Source of the DNA: Toxotes chatareus
Taxonomy: Eukaryota; Chordata; Actinopteri; Toxotidae
Assembly (NCBI GenBank): GCA_016801885.1
Contig: CM028903.1
Location: 18,335,035 to 18,399,034, forward strand
Length of the DNA: 64,000 nt
Reading direction: 5' to 3'
Shown here: one piece after another, positions 26,183 to 40,721 of the stretch
Layout of the letters: each line of letters begins with the position of its first letter
How positions within the stretch are numbered: the first letter of the stretch is position 1
Program-made: the position numbers and the translations under genes
The notes under the pieces: generated by a model
What the model was told of the DNA's origin: nothing
Seen by the model: only the letters and a program-made list of their open reading frames with translations
The model's database searches: none

Positions 26183-29100
26183 TCACACACACTCACCGGT
26201 CCATCCATTGCGGTTCTCCTTGCTAACGTCAGCTCCATGCTGCAGCAGGACCTTGGTGCATTCCAGGTAGCCCAGTGTGACAGCCAGGTGGAGAGGTGTC
26301 CGACCACGAGGGTCCAGAGACTCTAAATCAGTCTGGATGGAAGTAGAGGAGAAAGAGGAAAAGAAAAATTGTGGGAGGGTATAAGAGAGGAAAACAAAAA
26401 GGAAAAGGGGAGCGGACAGATAGAAATGAAGCAGAGGCAGAGGAAATAGGGGTTAATTGTGTATCATTGTAGTGCTCTTCTTGCTCAGACAGAGGGGTAG
26501 GAAGAAACAGAAAAATATAACAAGGACACAAGCGTGATGATGATGACAGAGACGGAAAGAGAGACAGTGACAGGTGCTAATTGATCTGTCACCACTCCAA
26601 CATGGCTGGGTGCTGCACTCCTGCATCCCACTTATTTTCTGGGCTGGGTGGAGTGGGTTTAGCTAAAACACAAGCAACATTATCTGCTCTTTTAACCAGG
26701 CCTCCACACCCAGGGCTTTTTATGTAGCTCTCTGTCTGCTTGTCTTCAAAACTTGGAACATACAGTTAGTCCAAGGTTCAGAGAAGGTTGCCAGTCTGAA
26801 TCCTGGCAAGGAAACATGGGCAGGTAAGGTAAACAAGCAGCACTCTCCTCAACTTCCCGTGCCAGAAAATAATATAACCTCCAGCCTCTTTGTGACAGAT
26901 GTGATTTTTCTTCTTCTGAACATGTGTTACTCCGAACAACATAGCTGAACAAAAAGCATAATTAATGCTCGAGACTTCACTTCAGCTTTCGGCTCCACTC
27001 TGTATTTAGAAGCATGTCAACAAGACCTCATTTATCAGCCATATTACATTAGTGTTAATCTTTCATATCAATCATACCATTGCTCTGATGCACTGAATTG
27101 AAAAGAATTATTCCAGTCTGCTTTTATAATGCTCTCAGACATACCAGAACATATTTGGTAGACAGCTACAGATAATTTTAGATGCTCAAAATACTAACTT
27201 ACTGATGTCTCTGGCTTTTGGTGCATCTTTGAAACAAACAAATGCATGAAAAAAAAAGGTGTTATTAGGCATGCTAGGACATGTTTTTTGAAAAATCGTG
27301 CATGTGAAATTTTGAGCCCTGCAACATGTTTTTTTCATGTCGAGAAATCGTTTGTTATCTATTTGCTTCCTTGACAACTGTTTAGTAGATGTCTGTAATC
27401 CAGCTAGAGTGAGCAGGCTATTAGCTTAGCATAAAGGCTGGAATCGGGGTGACAGCTACAGATGGGCTCTTTGCAAAAATTTTAAAACTCCACATACCAG
27501 GATCTTTAAAGTTATTACTATTAGTGAACATGAAGCGTCATCAAGGCGCTGTGACTTTGCAAAATTATTCTAGCACAGCTGTTCATTTTTATACATCTGT
27601 TACTGTATGGATTTAACAAACACCAATAATGTGTTACTGAGCTTTAGAGGATCTTGTGGGAAGATTATCTTTAGAAATGCCAGGTAGGCTACCTGTTTCC
27701 CTCTGCTTCCAGTCTTAAACGCTAATTGCTGGTTGTAGATTCATATTTAGTGTACAGAGATGAAAGTGGTTTCAATCTCCTCATCTGACTCTTGGCAAAA
27801 AAATCACTGTATTGAAACACAGGCTTTTAAGGTTCTTCTTTGAAATTAGAAAGCATTAGTCTTGTAATTAACATGTCAAGTGGAAAAAAAAATCCATCCC
27901 ATATTGTGACATGTATCATCTGATTTTGGTAAATTTTAGAAACGTGAGTCAAATACTGAACCAAGGCTGGAAAGCACTAATCTATTGCAGGTCTTCATGT
28001 GTATTTATAGGTGTGCGAGTCCAGGCCTGTGGGGAAAAAAAAAAAAAAAAGACTGGGTGAGTCACTCGTTATTGGCACCCTCTGTGCCACCCATTCTGCT
28101 GTATCATATAGACAGAGTAACGTGTCATAATTGATCAGGAAGACTCCCACAATCCAACAAGTGTTACCGTGTCAAACAGCAACAGAGCCCACGTTACATA
28201 CAACCTGTTCGTTACTACATGAGCTATGGTGCTGGTACACTTAATGAGATGTCATGTCTCTTCTTCTTCTAGCTGTATTGCTCTGCGTGAAACGACCCAT
28301 CCCTCTCTCTGTCTGTTCCCCAGGCTGTTCTGTGCGCCACTGTTTTGTTGCCTCACTCTGCAGTGTGCTCCTTCAAAATCAGCAACTTTTACAACACTGA
28401 TCTCAGATCTCAGATTTGCCATCCAGCTGACGGCCACCATTATCCAAGGTGTAGGCTGATCCAAGGTCAGTTCTGTCAGTCTGTTGTGGTCTTGAATTCT
28501 AATTAAGGATTACTCTCAGAGATAAGTGGCATGACTTAGAATCAGCACTTTAATAAAGACCTTAAGGAAAATGCTTTCCAGGAAAAGGAATGAAACCAGT
28601 TGGGCGAACACTGTGTTTGAATTGTGTTTCTTTATACTGTGTATATATTATCAGAAATATTGTAAGGTCTGAGCACTTATCGATCCAAATAAATCTTTAA
28701 ATCATAGCATAGCAGTGGAGAGAGAAGACATGTACTGAAGATTAATTAAACAACTGAGAATAGACCACACAAAAACAGTGCAGCTCAATAAGAGGAAGCT
28801 GCCCTGAATGTTTACTGTGGTCTGTGTAGAATATCCTAATACTGGCAGCTGCTGTCCGACACAGTTTACCTTATGAGAAGCATAACACAGAGAGGAAGAC
28901 ACGGCAGTTATATTATCAATCAGTTACTGCAGCCTTCTGTCTCTGCTATGTGCAAGGGAAATGAGGAAAACCACAAGGGATTCGCACAAACACGGAGAAG
29001 CATACGAATGCAAATACAGACAAAAATATACACATAAAAAATCATCACATAAACAAGAGCACTCACATAAAATGTCCAAATGCACAGGACTGGGTTTAGC

Positions 29101-31546
29101 AAAGCAAAACTTAATAAGAAGAACATGATACCATGATTCCAGTCTGTTAATGGATGTACTATCTGTACAATCTCTGACTCTTTGGTTAACAGCTTTCTAC
29201 TCTGCACAGCCCTTTCAGAAGCAACCCTGAAGAGAAAGAGCAAGAGACAGACGCAAATAATGTGGGTAGAGAAATTTCTATTGGAAGAAACTGCCTGTCA
29301 GCACCGACTGTAACACGCAAGACAGGTAAAGATGGAAAGAGACAGAAAAAAGAAGGAATGACAGATTGTTGTTGCAAGTGATGGCTTTGGGAAACAAAGA
29401 TATGGGGATGGGTGAGGACAGAGAGGAGAAAGAGAAAGCCAGTTAGAAGCAAGGAGGGGGGAGCTGAAGGAAACAACAACATGGTGGTGTCCCTCAGGAG
29501 CTGTGGAGGCTGGGGAATAGAGGGATGGAGCATCATAGCAACGCAGGGGAAGAGAGCGAGTAGTCAGCTTTGTTTGTGTGTACTGCATAGCGAACAGAGT
29601 CCAGGTTTAAACATGCAAATACACACCCTCAGTGTTGTGTATGCATGTATGTGTTTAACACAGGCACTGTCTCAAAGGACACTGCAGAAAACATGTGTTC
29701 AGGCTGCATAAATATAAAGTAAAGTAAAGCAAGTAAAGTGTCCAACATTTAAATAACATGAAGCAGAAAGTTAAAACCTACTCCTGAATATTAATACTAA
29801 GCCTTGGAAAAATTTCCCCCCCAAAATGGATATGGTATTTTGGAAAGAAACCCTTCACACATGTCATAAGCACATAAAAGGGAGGGGAAAAAAAAACAAG
29901 CAACAGAGAGACTGGAACAAGCTGATGGTTAAAAAAGGATGAGACAGAGGGACGGAGGAGGAGAAAGCTACTTGGCTCTCATTTCATTTTTTTTCTTTTT
30001 ATGGGACTCATTCTGTCTCACAGCTGTCCTTTCATCCACTGCTCCCCCTTTAAGTGGCTGCATGTAATGTTGGTGATTATCAGTTAAAGCTTATTTTACA
30101 GCTGTACTCAATTTCGATTACTCTGAATACAAGAGCTGAGGATGAACGGCTGAAATGCAGCATAAAGACTCAAAGGGGACGGGGTTGGGGGTGGGTGGGT
30201 TGAACGAGGGATGCTAATAAGGGAATAAACAGAAATATGTGGTGAGGTGTAAGGAGACAGAGAGAGAGGGAGGGAAAGTCTAGAGGGGTGGCAGTGGGGT
30301 GATTACAGAAGAAAGGGGGGATATGGAAGGAGACAGGTCGAGGAGAGCCAGAAAACACTGTGTACAATACATAACACAAGATGACAGGGAGACAACAGAA
30401 CAATCCACTGACGTGGCCTCAGTAGTTGCTTCCCCTTCTCTCCCTAAATGATGTAGCTCCTGTCTCAGTAAAAGACTGATTAAAAATGCAGGAACAAGAG
30501 AATATATTACCTTGGTTTCTTCTTGGCTTACATTTTTTTCCTTCACACTTCTCTGTGATGCATTATACTACTAAGCATGCAGTGTTATTTGCCACATCCA
30601 TTATTTTGGTCAATGCAAGTCAGTCTAAGCAACCATGACAAATTACACCCTGAAATGTTATTGAGTGCACATCAGTTTCTTGATGTTTCACAATTAGCCT
30701 TATTCATATTTTTTTTTCACCTAATTCAAAGTCAGAACTTGTTAACTGAGAACTGGGAGCGTCATGAACTTGCTTTCACACATCTATTCTCACCAAGGAG
30801 TTTCTCAGCACCTTCACTGTCAGTCGTAGACATTTTAATGCCTTGCTAAAGGGCAAACAGATGTTTCAAAGGGTCAGGCATCTCCAATGCAGATTGATAT
30901 TTTGATCCAGTAACCTCTCCATGACCAGTTCTCCTTCATTACGACTGGTAACCAGTACAACACATACCCCTTTTCATATTTTCAAACCGACTCGAGTCAG
31001 TATGGGAGAAATTTGCTTTGATGACACCTTGCAGCGTTATCTGAAAACAGCGTCAGTCTCAAACTGCAGCCTCGATGATTCGCGACTGTTCATTTGGTCC
31101 AATTTGCATCAGAAGTAGCCGGGACAGGGAGAAATTGAATAGGGTGACAGACGGCAGTCAGTGTTATCAGAGCACGTAGAGACTTACAATTTTCACTGTG
31201 GACTCCAGATAAAAGAGGTGTGGGCAAGCAGCGGTTCATCGAGCATTTTGATGTGCTTAACGGTAACACGGTAACGTCAGTGGCACCTACACACATGCAT
31301 ACGCACAGACACAGGAGCACCACTTAAATCCACTCAGAGCTACAGTCCTCCCACCACTACACGGTGACCTGCAGACATGCTGACATACTTACTCATTCAC
31401 ATGTGAACAATGTTCAGCACATGCACACACACACAGACACACAAACTCAGAACTAAATCATGATGAAGAACACTTTGAGTTCCCCCTCCCCCAATAACAA
31501 AACAGGAACTCTGGAGGAGATAGTTGTTTACAACCAATGGGCCGTG

Positions 31547-31585
<39 letters not shown>

Positions 31586-34500
31586 ACACACGCACACACA
31601 CACAGAGTCTCATTGGCCTTGTTTGGCTTGTGTGGGTCTGTAGTTACAGTAGGGACATTATGTCATCCCTGCTCGTCTCTTGGCTCTCACTCTTCACTAG
31701 ACAATGAAATCACAATGGAGGGCATACAGTGGTCAGAGTCTGTGGTGAAGGGTGTGCCACATGGGTGGTGACACATTATGTACAGTAGAGTGTTTCTGGC
31801 TAGACAAAGATTTTTTTTTTCAATAACTTGTCAGACTACAATTTTACCAGTTACTATAAATGCAAAACCTATAGAATGAACTTGATGCATTAAAACAGTT
31901 GAATTTTGGCAAAGTTTGATAACACATGTAGGAGTGTGTTTCTTATCTTTACTTCAGAGTGAGTACTGTATTTCCGATCTGGCACAGTTACATACTCTTT
32001 CAGTAAATAACTCATAGGTTTTGTAAGCTGAAGCTAGCTTGTAAAATAAACTTCAAAATGCATGGTAAAGTGAAATAGTTAAAATGGTTTGGGAAATATG
32101 CATATTTGCTTTATTCCCAAGAGTGAGACAGGAACACTGATACCACTTTCATGCATGCATGCTAAATATGAAGCTACAGTCATTGTCCAGTTGGCTTAGC
32201 CTAACACAAAGACTGGAAACGGGGAAATAGCGAGCCTGGTTCTGTTTCAGATAAACAAAATTCACCTACCAGCTTTCCTTTGTTGAAACTGCTCTACAGC
32301 TACACATTTACCGTACATACATGAGAGTGGTATCAGTCTTGTTATATAACTGTTGGACAGAATGTGACTATGGTTATTTCCCCAAATAATATATTGTAAT
32401 CAGTGTAATTATATTGTAAATAAAGTTGTGTTGCTGCTGCTACTGCAGAGATGGGTGAGTGTGGTTATTTGGGTGAACCAGTTAACTTCCTTACAGAGCT
32501 AGCTTCTAACCTATTCCTTTTGCTAAGGAATACAGATGACAATGTCATTAGTATGCAGAAACTACAAAGAGGTTTGTCCATTCTTTAGTTCAACCACGGG
32601 AAGAAGTGACGTTATTATGTGGCATTATTTCTTCATTGAGCCTGTTCTCCTAAAAAAGTTTCACCATCAGCATCATGTCAAACTGAAAATGTTCTTGTTA
32701 TTCTGACATACACTATAGTTCCTTGTTATGAGAAGAAAACTTTGCATTTATAATGAGATGCAGGAATTTCTTTTTTCCTCAGTGTGGCAGCCCCGCATGT
32801 GTTTGCATACAGTTTTGACTTAATGGAAGCACAGTGTTCACTTTTTCCTTTTATAGCCTCCATTTATCTGCTTTCCATACTTGTACACACCTTCTTCCTC
32901 TGTTTCTCTAAAACTACCTTAACACCTCTACCAGTTTTTATTTTTTGACTTTTCTTATAGATCTATATCTCTGTCCTTGCTCTATTTTGTTTTTCTTCAT
33001 CACCCTCACAATTTTATTCCTTTGCACCATTAACTCCTTACATCATCTCTGTCTTTGTCTCTATGTTCCCTACCTCTTTCTCTTTCCTGTCTTTTCTGTC
33101 TTTCCTTATTTAGTATTTGTGTCTTCTAATCAAACCCTTCCCTGGTTATTCTCTCCTTCCCTTCCCTCCTGCCCGTTTCATTCGTTCCTTCCCATCTTGC
33201 CCTCCCTCAATAGTGAGCTCAGTGGAGGTTGCATTATTGATAGGCATCTCTATCTGTGGCATCTGCTCCTTCTCTCACCCACCCTCCCCCGTCCCACCCA
33301 ACTCAGTGTATGCCTGGCCTGATGCAGCTTGGCAGGTACTTAGGCCAACATCAATCTTTCATACAAACACCACACACATACACACAAACACACACAAAAT
33401 TGTGCATATACACATATAGCAGCTTTCCCAAAATGTTTGTGCATGGGGCACACAGGAGCACAGGGTGGCGATGGGAGGGAGGAGTATAAAAATAACTTTT
33501 CCTCCCCCCTGCCTCCCTTCTCGCCTCTGTGATTCTCCATCCAGAAGAGACTTTGACAAACGCCAGGCTGCCATGAAACCCTGATCCATTTTCAATGTGA
33601 CACTGCCCCAGAAATAAAAGGACATTACAAAACCTGCGTCACAGATGATAGAGTGAGCAGAACAAATGGTGCTGATAACCTCGCAGAAGAATAACAAAAC
33701 CTCTTGCAGCATCTCACACTCATCTTAACAGAGCCAAGATTCATTTCCACTTCTGCAGGTGCATTAAAGGACTGTGAATTCGAGCAGCGGAAATAAGACC
33801 AAATGTACCCAATACCAAGTGAAAAAGATGACCTACATTCCAGCATATTTAATGTTTCTCTGTTTCGCTGCACTTTGTCTATTTACTGTCATCCCCAGTC
33901 TCTACAGATAGACAGACAGGCAGACAGAAAGACACAGGCAGAGATAGAGAAAGCTCAAACTGGTGGGATGATGATGGACCTGTCAGAATGGCAACAGGAG
34001 CATAGAGAGAGTTCCTCTGATGTTTCTCTGAAGGTGCTGACACCTGTTTGTTGCAGTGAGCTGACAGACCTCACCAAAACGCCAGGAAAGACATGCATGC
34101 AGGCCGACAGAGAGAGGGAGGGAGCTCTTATTCTCACAAAGTTGGAAGCACACTCACAGATGGAGAGAGCAAATCTTTTGTTTGACTCAAGCAGACAGTG
34201 CATATGCTGTAAAAAAGCATAATCACATAATGTAGTGGCTGTAGCCTATTGGAGTGAAACACCACAGCTGTCAGCTTTCTTTTCTTGTGTGTTTGTGAGT
34301 GTGTGTGAATGTGTGTGTGTGAGAGAGAGCATGTGAATTATGTAGCAATCTCAGGTAAACCCAGTGGTCTGGCAAGAAATGGTTGTGCTCAGCCTGGGCT
34401 GATAATGAAATCATAGGGTCATTTTCTCTGGCACATTAAACATTTCACTGCCAGAAGATGTGCAGGTCACATTAAACAGAAACCATGATGTTTTAAAATG

Positions 34501-37500
34501 TTTTTGTTTACATTACTTCATGTATTTGCCCTTGGAAAGTGGACAAACTCAAGTACCTCAGTTACGCTAAAATGGGTACAGCGTAGTTAGACTTCCATTT
34601 CATTCCAATTTTTACATCACATTCGAATAGACTTGCTTTAACACTAAATACTATAGCCCTCTACAGGTCTTTAAAACATCTTGCGTCCCCCACCACAAAC
34701 TGATATAATCTGTGAATTCAGTTTCATTTTTTTTACATAGTTGTGGAGAGAAAGTTATGGAATTTTAACAATATAAAATACTAAATGACTGACTTCTATT
34801 TGCCATTGCTATACTTACAGTGCAAGTTGTTTTTAACAGTTTAAAAGGAACTTACTTAAACGTAGTTATTCTGAAGGGCTGCACCTTTAGCTGCAAACAG
34901 CAGCAAACAGCACAACATGCTACAGCCTGGAAGAGTTGCAGTTATCAAACCACAAAACAACTCAAAACCTTTGGAATAAGGAAAATATCCATTCATTCGA
35001 GGAATATGGGCAAGTGTGGCAGACCAGCTGCACTTTTAGCAGTCAACATGCAGGGGGACCCCAGGGGGTCATGGAGAACTAACTGGCCTGAACTCAACTT
35101 AACTTTTTCCCACCATGGCCCAGTTCAGCACCAATATTACTGCATAGATAGATTGATGCATAGTTGCAAGCAGATAAGAATGTTGATTCACACTTATTAG
35201 GTAATTTTATTCTCCTGAACCACCCCTACCATCAGATTATCATCAAATTACGACACAATGCCAGACGCAACAATCCTACAACATCCTCAAGATGTTTTAC
35301 AATAGTTAATCCTTGGTGACTTGTTATCACAGATCTCTTGAAATTGACTACTGATACTTTGCTACAACATCGACCTCTACCAGGGTAATGGGATCTGACC
35401 CACCAGAGTCTGCATGATCACAGGGCTCAGGAACTTTTGTTCCAGGCTGAGGTCAGGACATTCACACCCATGCTGAGCACACCCTGGGTGATGATGACTT
35501 CTGATGGAATACTGGCTGACCTACAATACTGCACTGAAGATTACTACAGCAGTGCAAACAACCTACAGTCAAACATGGTGGTTGAACCGTTCAGATGTAG
35601 GGATATTTTTGACTGTCCTGGGGGTGGGGACTTTTACAGGATCAGTAACACAGAGATTGATGTCCAAGGAAGAGCAAAGAGTGATGATTTGAATGATTCT
35701 GCCTCTTTTAGATGACAAATGTATCTGCCATTGTTAACTGCACAGGTCTTTACTTCTGGTTTCTTATCTCTCTTCTTCAGTTCCCCATGTATCTGTTTCC
35801 ATTCCTCACCACCTTATTTTCTATCTCGCCATTTTTCTTGTTTATTTCATCACCAATCTCTCTTTCCTTTTACCTATTACTGCCAATCTGTGTCTCTTTG
35901 TCTCACTTTCTGTTTAAAGCTTTCAGCAACTTAATTAAATCTGACCCCAACCCAACCATCATGGCTTCTCCTTGTGGCTTTGCTGTGTTGAAATTAGGAC
36001 TTGGGTTTCATTACACTGAGGGAAGTAAGAGGGGTGAGAGTGGGGGTGATAGATGGCTGGCTGGACGTAAAGAGGGATGAAAGGCACCATGGGAAGTGGA
36101 TAAGGAAGACTTTATACAGTGGGTGGATGTGATTTGAGGAGACAGGGAGGAGAACACTGAGAGGACAAGGGGAGAAGGTAAGAGAGGAGACTTGTAGAAG
36201 ACAGGTGCAAGCAGATAGCAGATGGTTGGCGTAACAATTCAGGCCCAGAGTGAAGGCAAGGAACACGAGAGCCTTAATTTATGGCTCCGTTCCCTCAAGC
36301 CATAAACCTGGCATGAGATTTTATAATGCTGATTTAACATGAGCACCTTGCTGAGGGCATCATAATCTAACCACGCACTGAAGGAAAAAGAGAGAGCTGG
36401 GGTCAGGCGCAGAGACCGAGAGAGGACCAGGAGCAGCAACAGAGACAGAGAGCAGAGATCTTTGTGTCATTTCCTGCCTTTGTCTTGAGATAGACCATTA
36501 CTCCTTACATGGCCCTGTTCATTTTCAATCACACTGTGCTTTTACGTCTGTGTGCAACCCAGACAGACTCTGTTCATGGTCAAAGTCTGTCATTATTTCC
36601 TCTCTACCTCCTCTCCTCTTCTCTATTCTCTGTCTTCACTCCCGTCATCACCTTGTTTGTGGCCCACTGCTTGGTTCAGTCTGTCAGTGAATGTTGCCTC
36701 CTTGCTTTACCCATTTCACCTCTCTTTACCTACCCTGCTCCCATCTAGTTCTATGACTCTGGTGAAAACAGATAAAAACTGATGAAATTTCATCCTTTCT
36801 TTTTCAATCCACTGCTTATTCTTCCCATTTTACTAGTCATCCCATCTCTATCTTTCTCTGTGCACTTTCTCTGTTGTCAGCTGTGTGTCCCTGGCATTTA
36901 TTCAGCCACTCCTCCTGTTACTATGTTAGGTTTCCTCTCTCCGGCTTTGCGTCGTAACATTGATATCCGATGTACCAATTATTCCACTGTAGCCTGGCGT
37001 GGCAGAATTTCTGCTCCAATCACTCACTCAAACATGCAATCTGTTACATGCTGCTTGTGGAACACTGGGCAAACACTGAAGCCTACAGAGACTTTCACAC
37101 TCCCATACCACAAGTTTTGAAAAACAGGTATTTTAAAATACTTTTAGCACCGTCTCACACCGATCATCCACTGTGTTGTTGTGCTTGAAGGAAATAAGAG
37201 TGCAGTCAGAAACACTGCTGGATATTTGATGCATGCACATAGTGAAATGAAATGAGTCTTGTCATTTCACCAAAGGGAAAGCAGGCTATTAAAAAGTTTT
37301 CATATGGAGATGGCTGTAGAGTACCTATATTTTGCTGTGGCACAGTGCAGAGATCAGTGATGTTATACTGTTCCTGCATAGCTGAGAGGGAACTGAATTC
37401 ATCAGAGACCAAACATTAGCATGCAATATCGACGCAATGCTGCCTTTGTTATTTTGGCACTTACAGCACAGCCATACTGTGATATGCTCATGCCTGTCGT

Positions 37501-40500
37501 GATATCATAGAAAATCACAATGTAAAGTATTGTAACATATTCTCACAACAAGGATTATGCATATGTCTCTCTAATATTTGTCCTATATATGCTATGCTCC
37601 CCCTAGTTTTGTTTGTTTTTTGTTTTTTTTTTCTTTTCAGTCATGGCTCTTGCCCAAATTAGGAACCTGCCTCTGTCTTTTCTCTCTCTAGAAGTGGATC
37701 ATAAACTCACTTTAGTCTCACAAGTGTACATGTGTATATGTCAAATGAGGGTGGGATATTTCTGTTAGCTATCCAATCTAGAAAAAATAAATAATATAAA
37801 ATAAAATAAAAATAAAATTTTGCATGAATTGGATTTAATCTGCCAGACCTGCCTGCTCATTTTGGCTTACTGCTTTCAACTGCTGATACAAGACTTCAAC
37901 TACATCCATCTGTTTGTACTATGAGCAGAAAATAATAGAGTAATGTTCAGTGTTTCAGTGTTTTTGTAACATTTAAATGGCTAAGACAAACTTTTGTCCA
38001 TCATAAGTAGACAGGAAACTGGTCACAGTGCTGGTTTTGCCCCAGAGACAGGAACCTATGGCTAAAATGTCACATGTAATAAACAACAGATATGAAACCT
38101 ACACATCTGATTTATCTCATCCTATATCTATTTTCAGTGGAACTGGTATTTGCACAATTACAGTCACCACCTTAACTGTACCTGCTCCACTATGTTTTCT
38201 CTCAGTTGGTTGGTCTGTCTGGATACTGTCACAGTGGGTCAGTGAGAAATGTAGGCTGGTGGCCTTGGTTAGCACTATTCCAATTTTGAGCATCCAAATC
38301 TAGCATCCAAGTCTAGGTCAATGCATGTGATCAGGCAGGCCAACTAGGGCTTGGACATACTTGGTACAGTAATACTGGTGTCCTAATTTCCTAGAGTGGG
38401 CACTTCGGAAGCTCTGGAAAGATTTACATTTTACATTTAAATTACCATCAACTTTGTTCATTATTCCTGCAGCTTTCGACTTCCATCGCTTGCCTGCGGA
38501 TATTTAATTAAAAAACAAAACCCTGTGATGTCAAAATGTGTTGAGCCAGCCAGAGCCATGGGACAGCCACAGTTACCCAGAATGCGTCTTGACACCTGTC
38601 ACCAGCATCACATGTGTATGCATGTGTTTTTCATGTGTCTGTAACTGACAGAAGCTGGAGTCTGAGGCATGTCGTGTGTGTGCTGTCCTAGTTTAAGAAG
38701 TATTGGACAAATAAACTAGGGCCTCAGTTTAAAATTTAAAGTATGTCATAAACTGGATGCCAAATGTGTTCGGGGATCTGATGCTGACGCAATGCTAATT
38801 TTATAAGTTTAGTAGCTGACATATATTCATGTGGAGGGTAAAATGTTTGACTATGCAAAAAAACTGTGTTGTACAACACATGCAAATCCATGATGCATAC
38901 TTACATGTGCATACACCCACACACAAACATACAGACAATAAGCAAGAGAGTAAGCAATACAGAGGTGTTTTGTAGTTACAGTTATAGATGAGGTTGAGCA
39001 GAAGTTCATCAACAATGAGGGGGAACAAAAACCAAAAAAATAAAAGCCAGAAGTGAAGCTTTTTGTTTTCTGCTGTATTTTACTACCTCTCTCCTCACAG
39101 CTTGCTCTGATCTGCCATCAAACAGAGCGAGCTGATAACTGAGGTTTAGGTCTAGGAGAGTGCCCCTGAGATGGCATGAAAAGAGCGAGGAACAGTGGTT
39201 GTGAAATACAGAAAAAGTCTTATTTTGTGCCTTTCTCCCTCTTTTCCTCTCTATATTTTGTTAGTGCTTCTTTTGACATTGTTAAACAGTTTTAAAGCCA
39301 TATTGCAGTAAAAAGTGTGGCACCCATGAAATCCAGTCATCATCGAGAAGCCAGGGGATTCACTGAAAGAGATGGCATAGGTCTAAATTTTGCTATATTT
39401 AAGGTTCACCACAGCAGTTTCTGCTGTGGTGAACACCATTAAAAAAATATATCAACAGAATATTTGTTTGCCATGGTAGTTGATCATAACTGTCCTGTAG
39501 ATCTACAATAAGTCCTTATTAAGTCCTTATTGAGCACAAACAAAAAAGGAGAGTGACCATGGATCAGCACGGCTTAGTTTATAAAAATAATAACGATACA
39601 GTATGATATAAAGATCCTTGGTCCAAATGCACAGCCAGAACAGTAATAAAATCTGCATCATAAAATATTTATTGATATAAGGATTCCTAAAAAATGAATG
39701 GCTATGGGGCTGAGAGGACTAATTTATTGAGCCCATCTGTAAAAAATAAACAGCAAAAAGTTTCAGTTTAGAGAACATCATGTGAAAGTTTACCTAAGTA
39801 CATCCATAGGGTCAATAGGGACTGTGACTGTCTGCTTTCTACCAAATTTCACGGCAAATCATCCAGTATTTTTCAAGACATTTCAATCTAAAGTGTCGAA
39901 CTGACGGACCAACTGACTACTGACACTTGTCGAGGGCCGTGCAGCTAGTGTAGCTACTGGCTAAAGATGGATTTTTGTGAGTAGTCTACAGGGAACCCAT
40001 ACCTTGAACCCATGAATTAGAAACTAAAGAAACAGTGACTGGTGATCTGCTCTTTTTATGTCAGTGATGAGCCATAAGAGTGTGAAAATGAGTAAACAAC
40101 GTTGGCAAAGCTACGAGGGTTTGAAAAGGTTTCGCTGTCTCTTCTGCCTCTACAGCATATATGGTTCATTTCCAGCTCCCCTTTCTATGAAACAGAGTAT
40201 CTGACAGTGACTTATATACCAAAGGTCTTAGATGGTTCTTAGAGCCTCATCACTTTGAGGTGTGATCAGTTTTGCCATTTATTTGCCAATAGTCATAATT
40301 ATGGTTAAGGGTTAAATGGTAAATGTTACTGCTGCACTCCCTTACTGTAAATGTAGGGATTGCAGTAAACCAGTTGATGGCTGGCTTTGGGGCACTTGCT
40401 GATTATTTTGGTGTAAAGAGAAGGTTTCCCTGGGTTATGATTTTATAACCATAGGACGGTAAGGGTGTGCATGTGCAAGTAAGTGTGCATAAATATGTGT

Positions 40501-40678
40501 GGGCAAGTGTGCTTACATGTGTATGGAAGTGTGATGTCTTGAGACCACTGCGTGATGCATGCACTCAAAAATCTGTTTAGTTGCTAACCTGCAGAGCAAC
40601 TCTTATGTAATGGCAAAGCGCTTCAATACATTTGCAAAAAAAAATGCACTTGCATAGTCACTCTCTTTCTTACACATA

Positions 40679-40721
<43 letters not shown>

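Noticed and set aside
26020..26270. His/Thr-repeat proteins in several frames
   Set aside because: They are translations of the CA microsatellite next to ankrd13b exon 2, not genes.
33117..33712. overlapping frames of 100-125 codons on both strands
   Set aside because: No domains, pyrimidine-biased composition, and no paired splice signals. Located inside ankrd13b intron 1.
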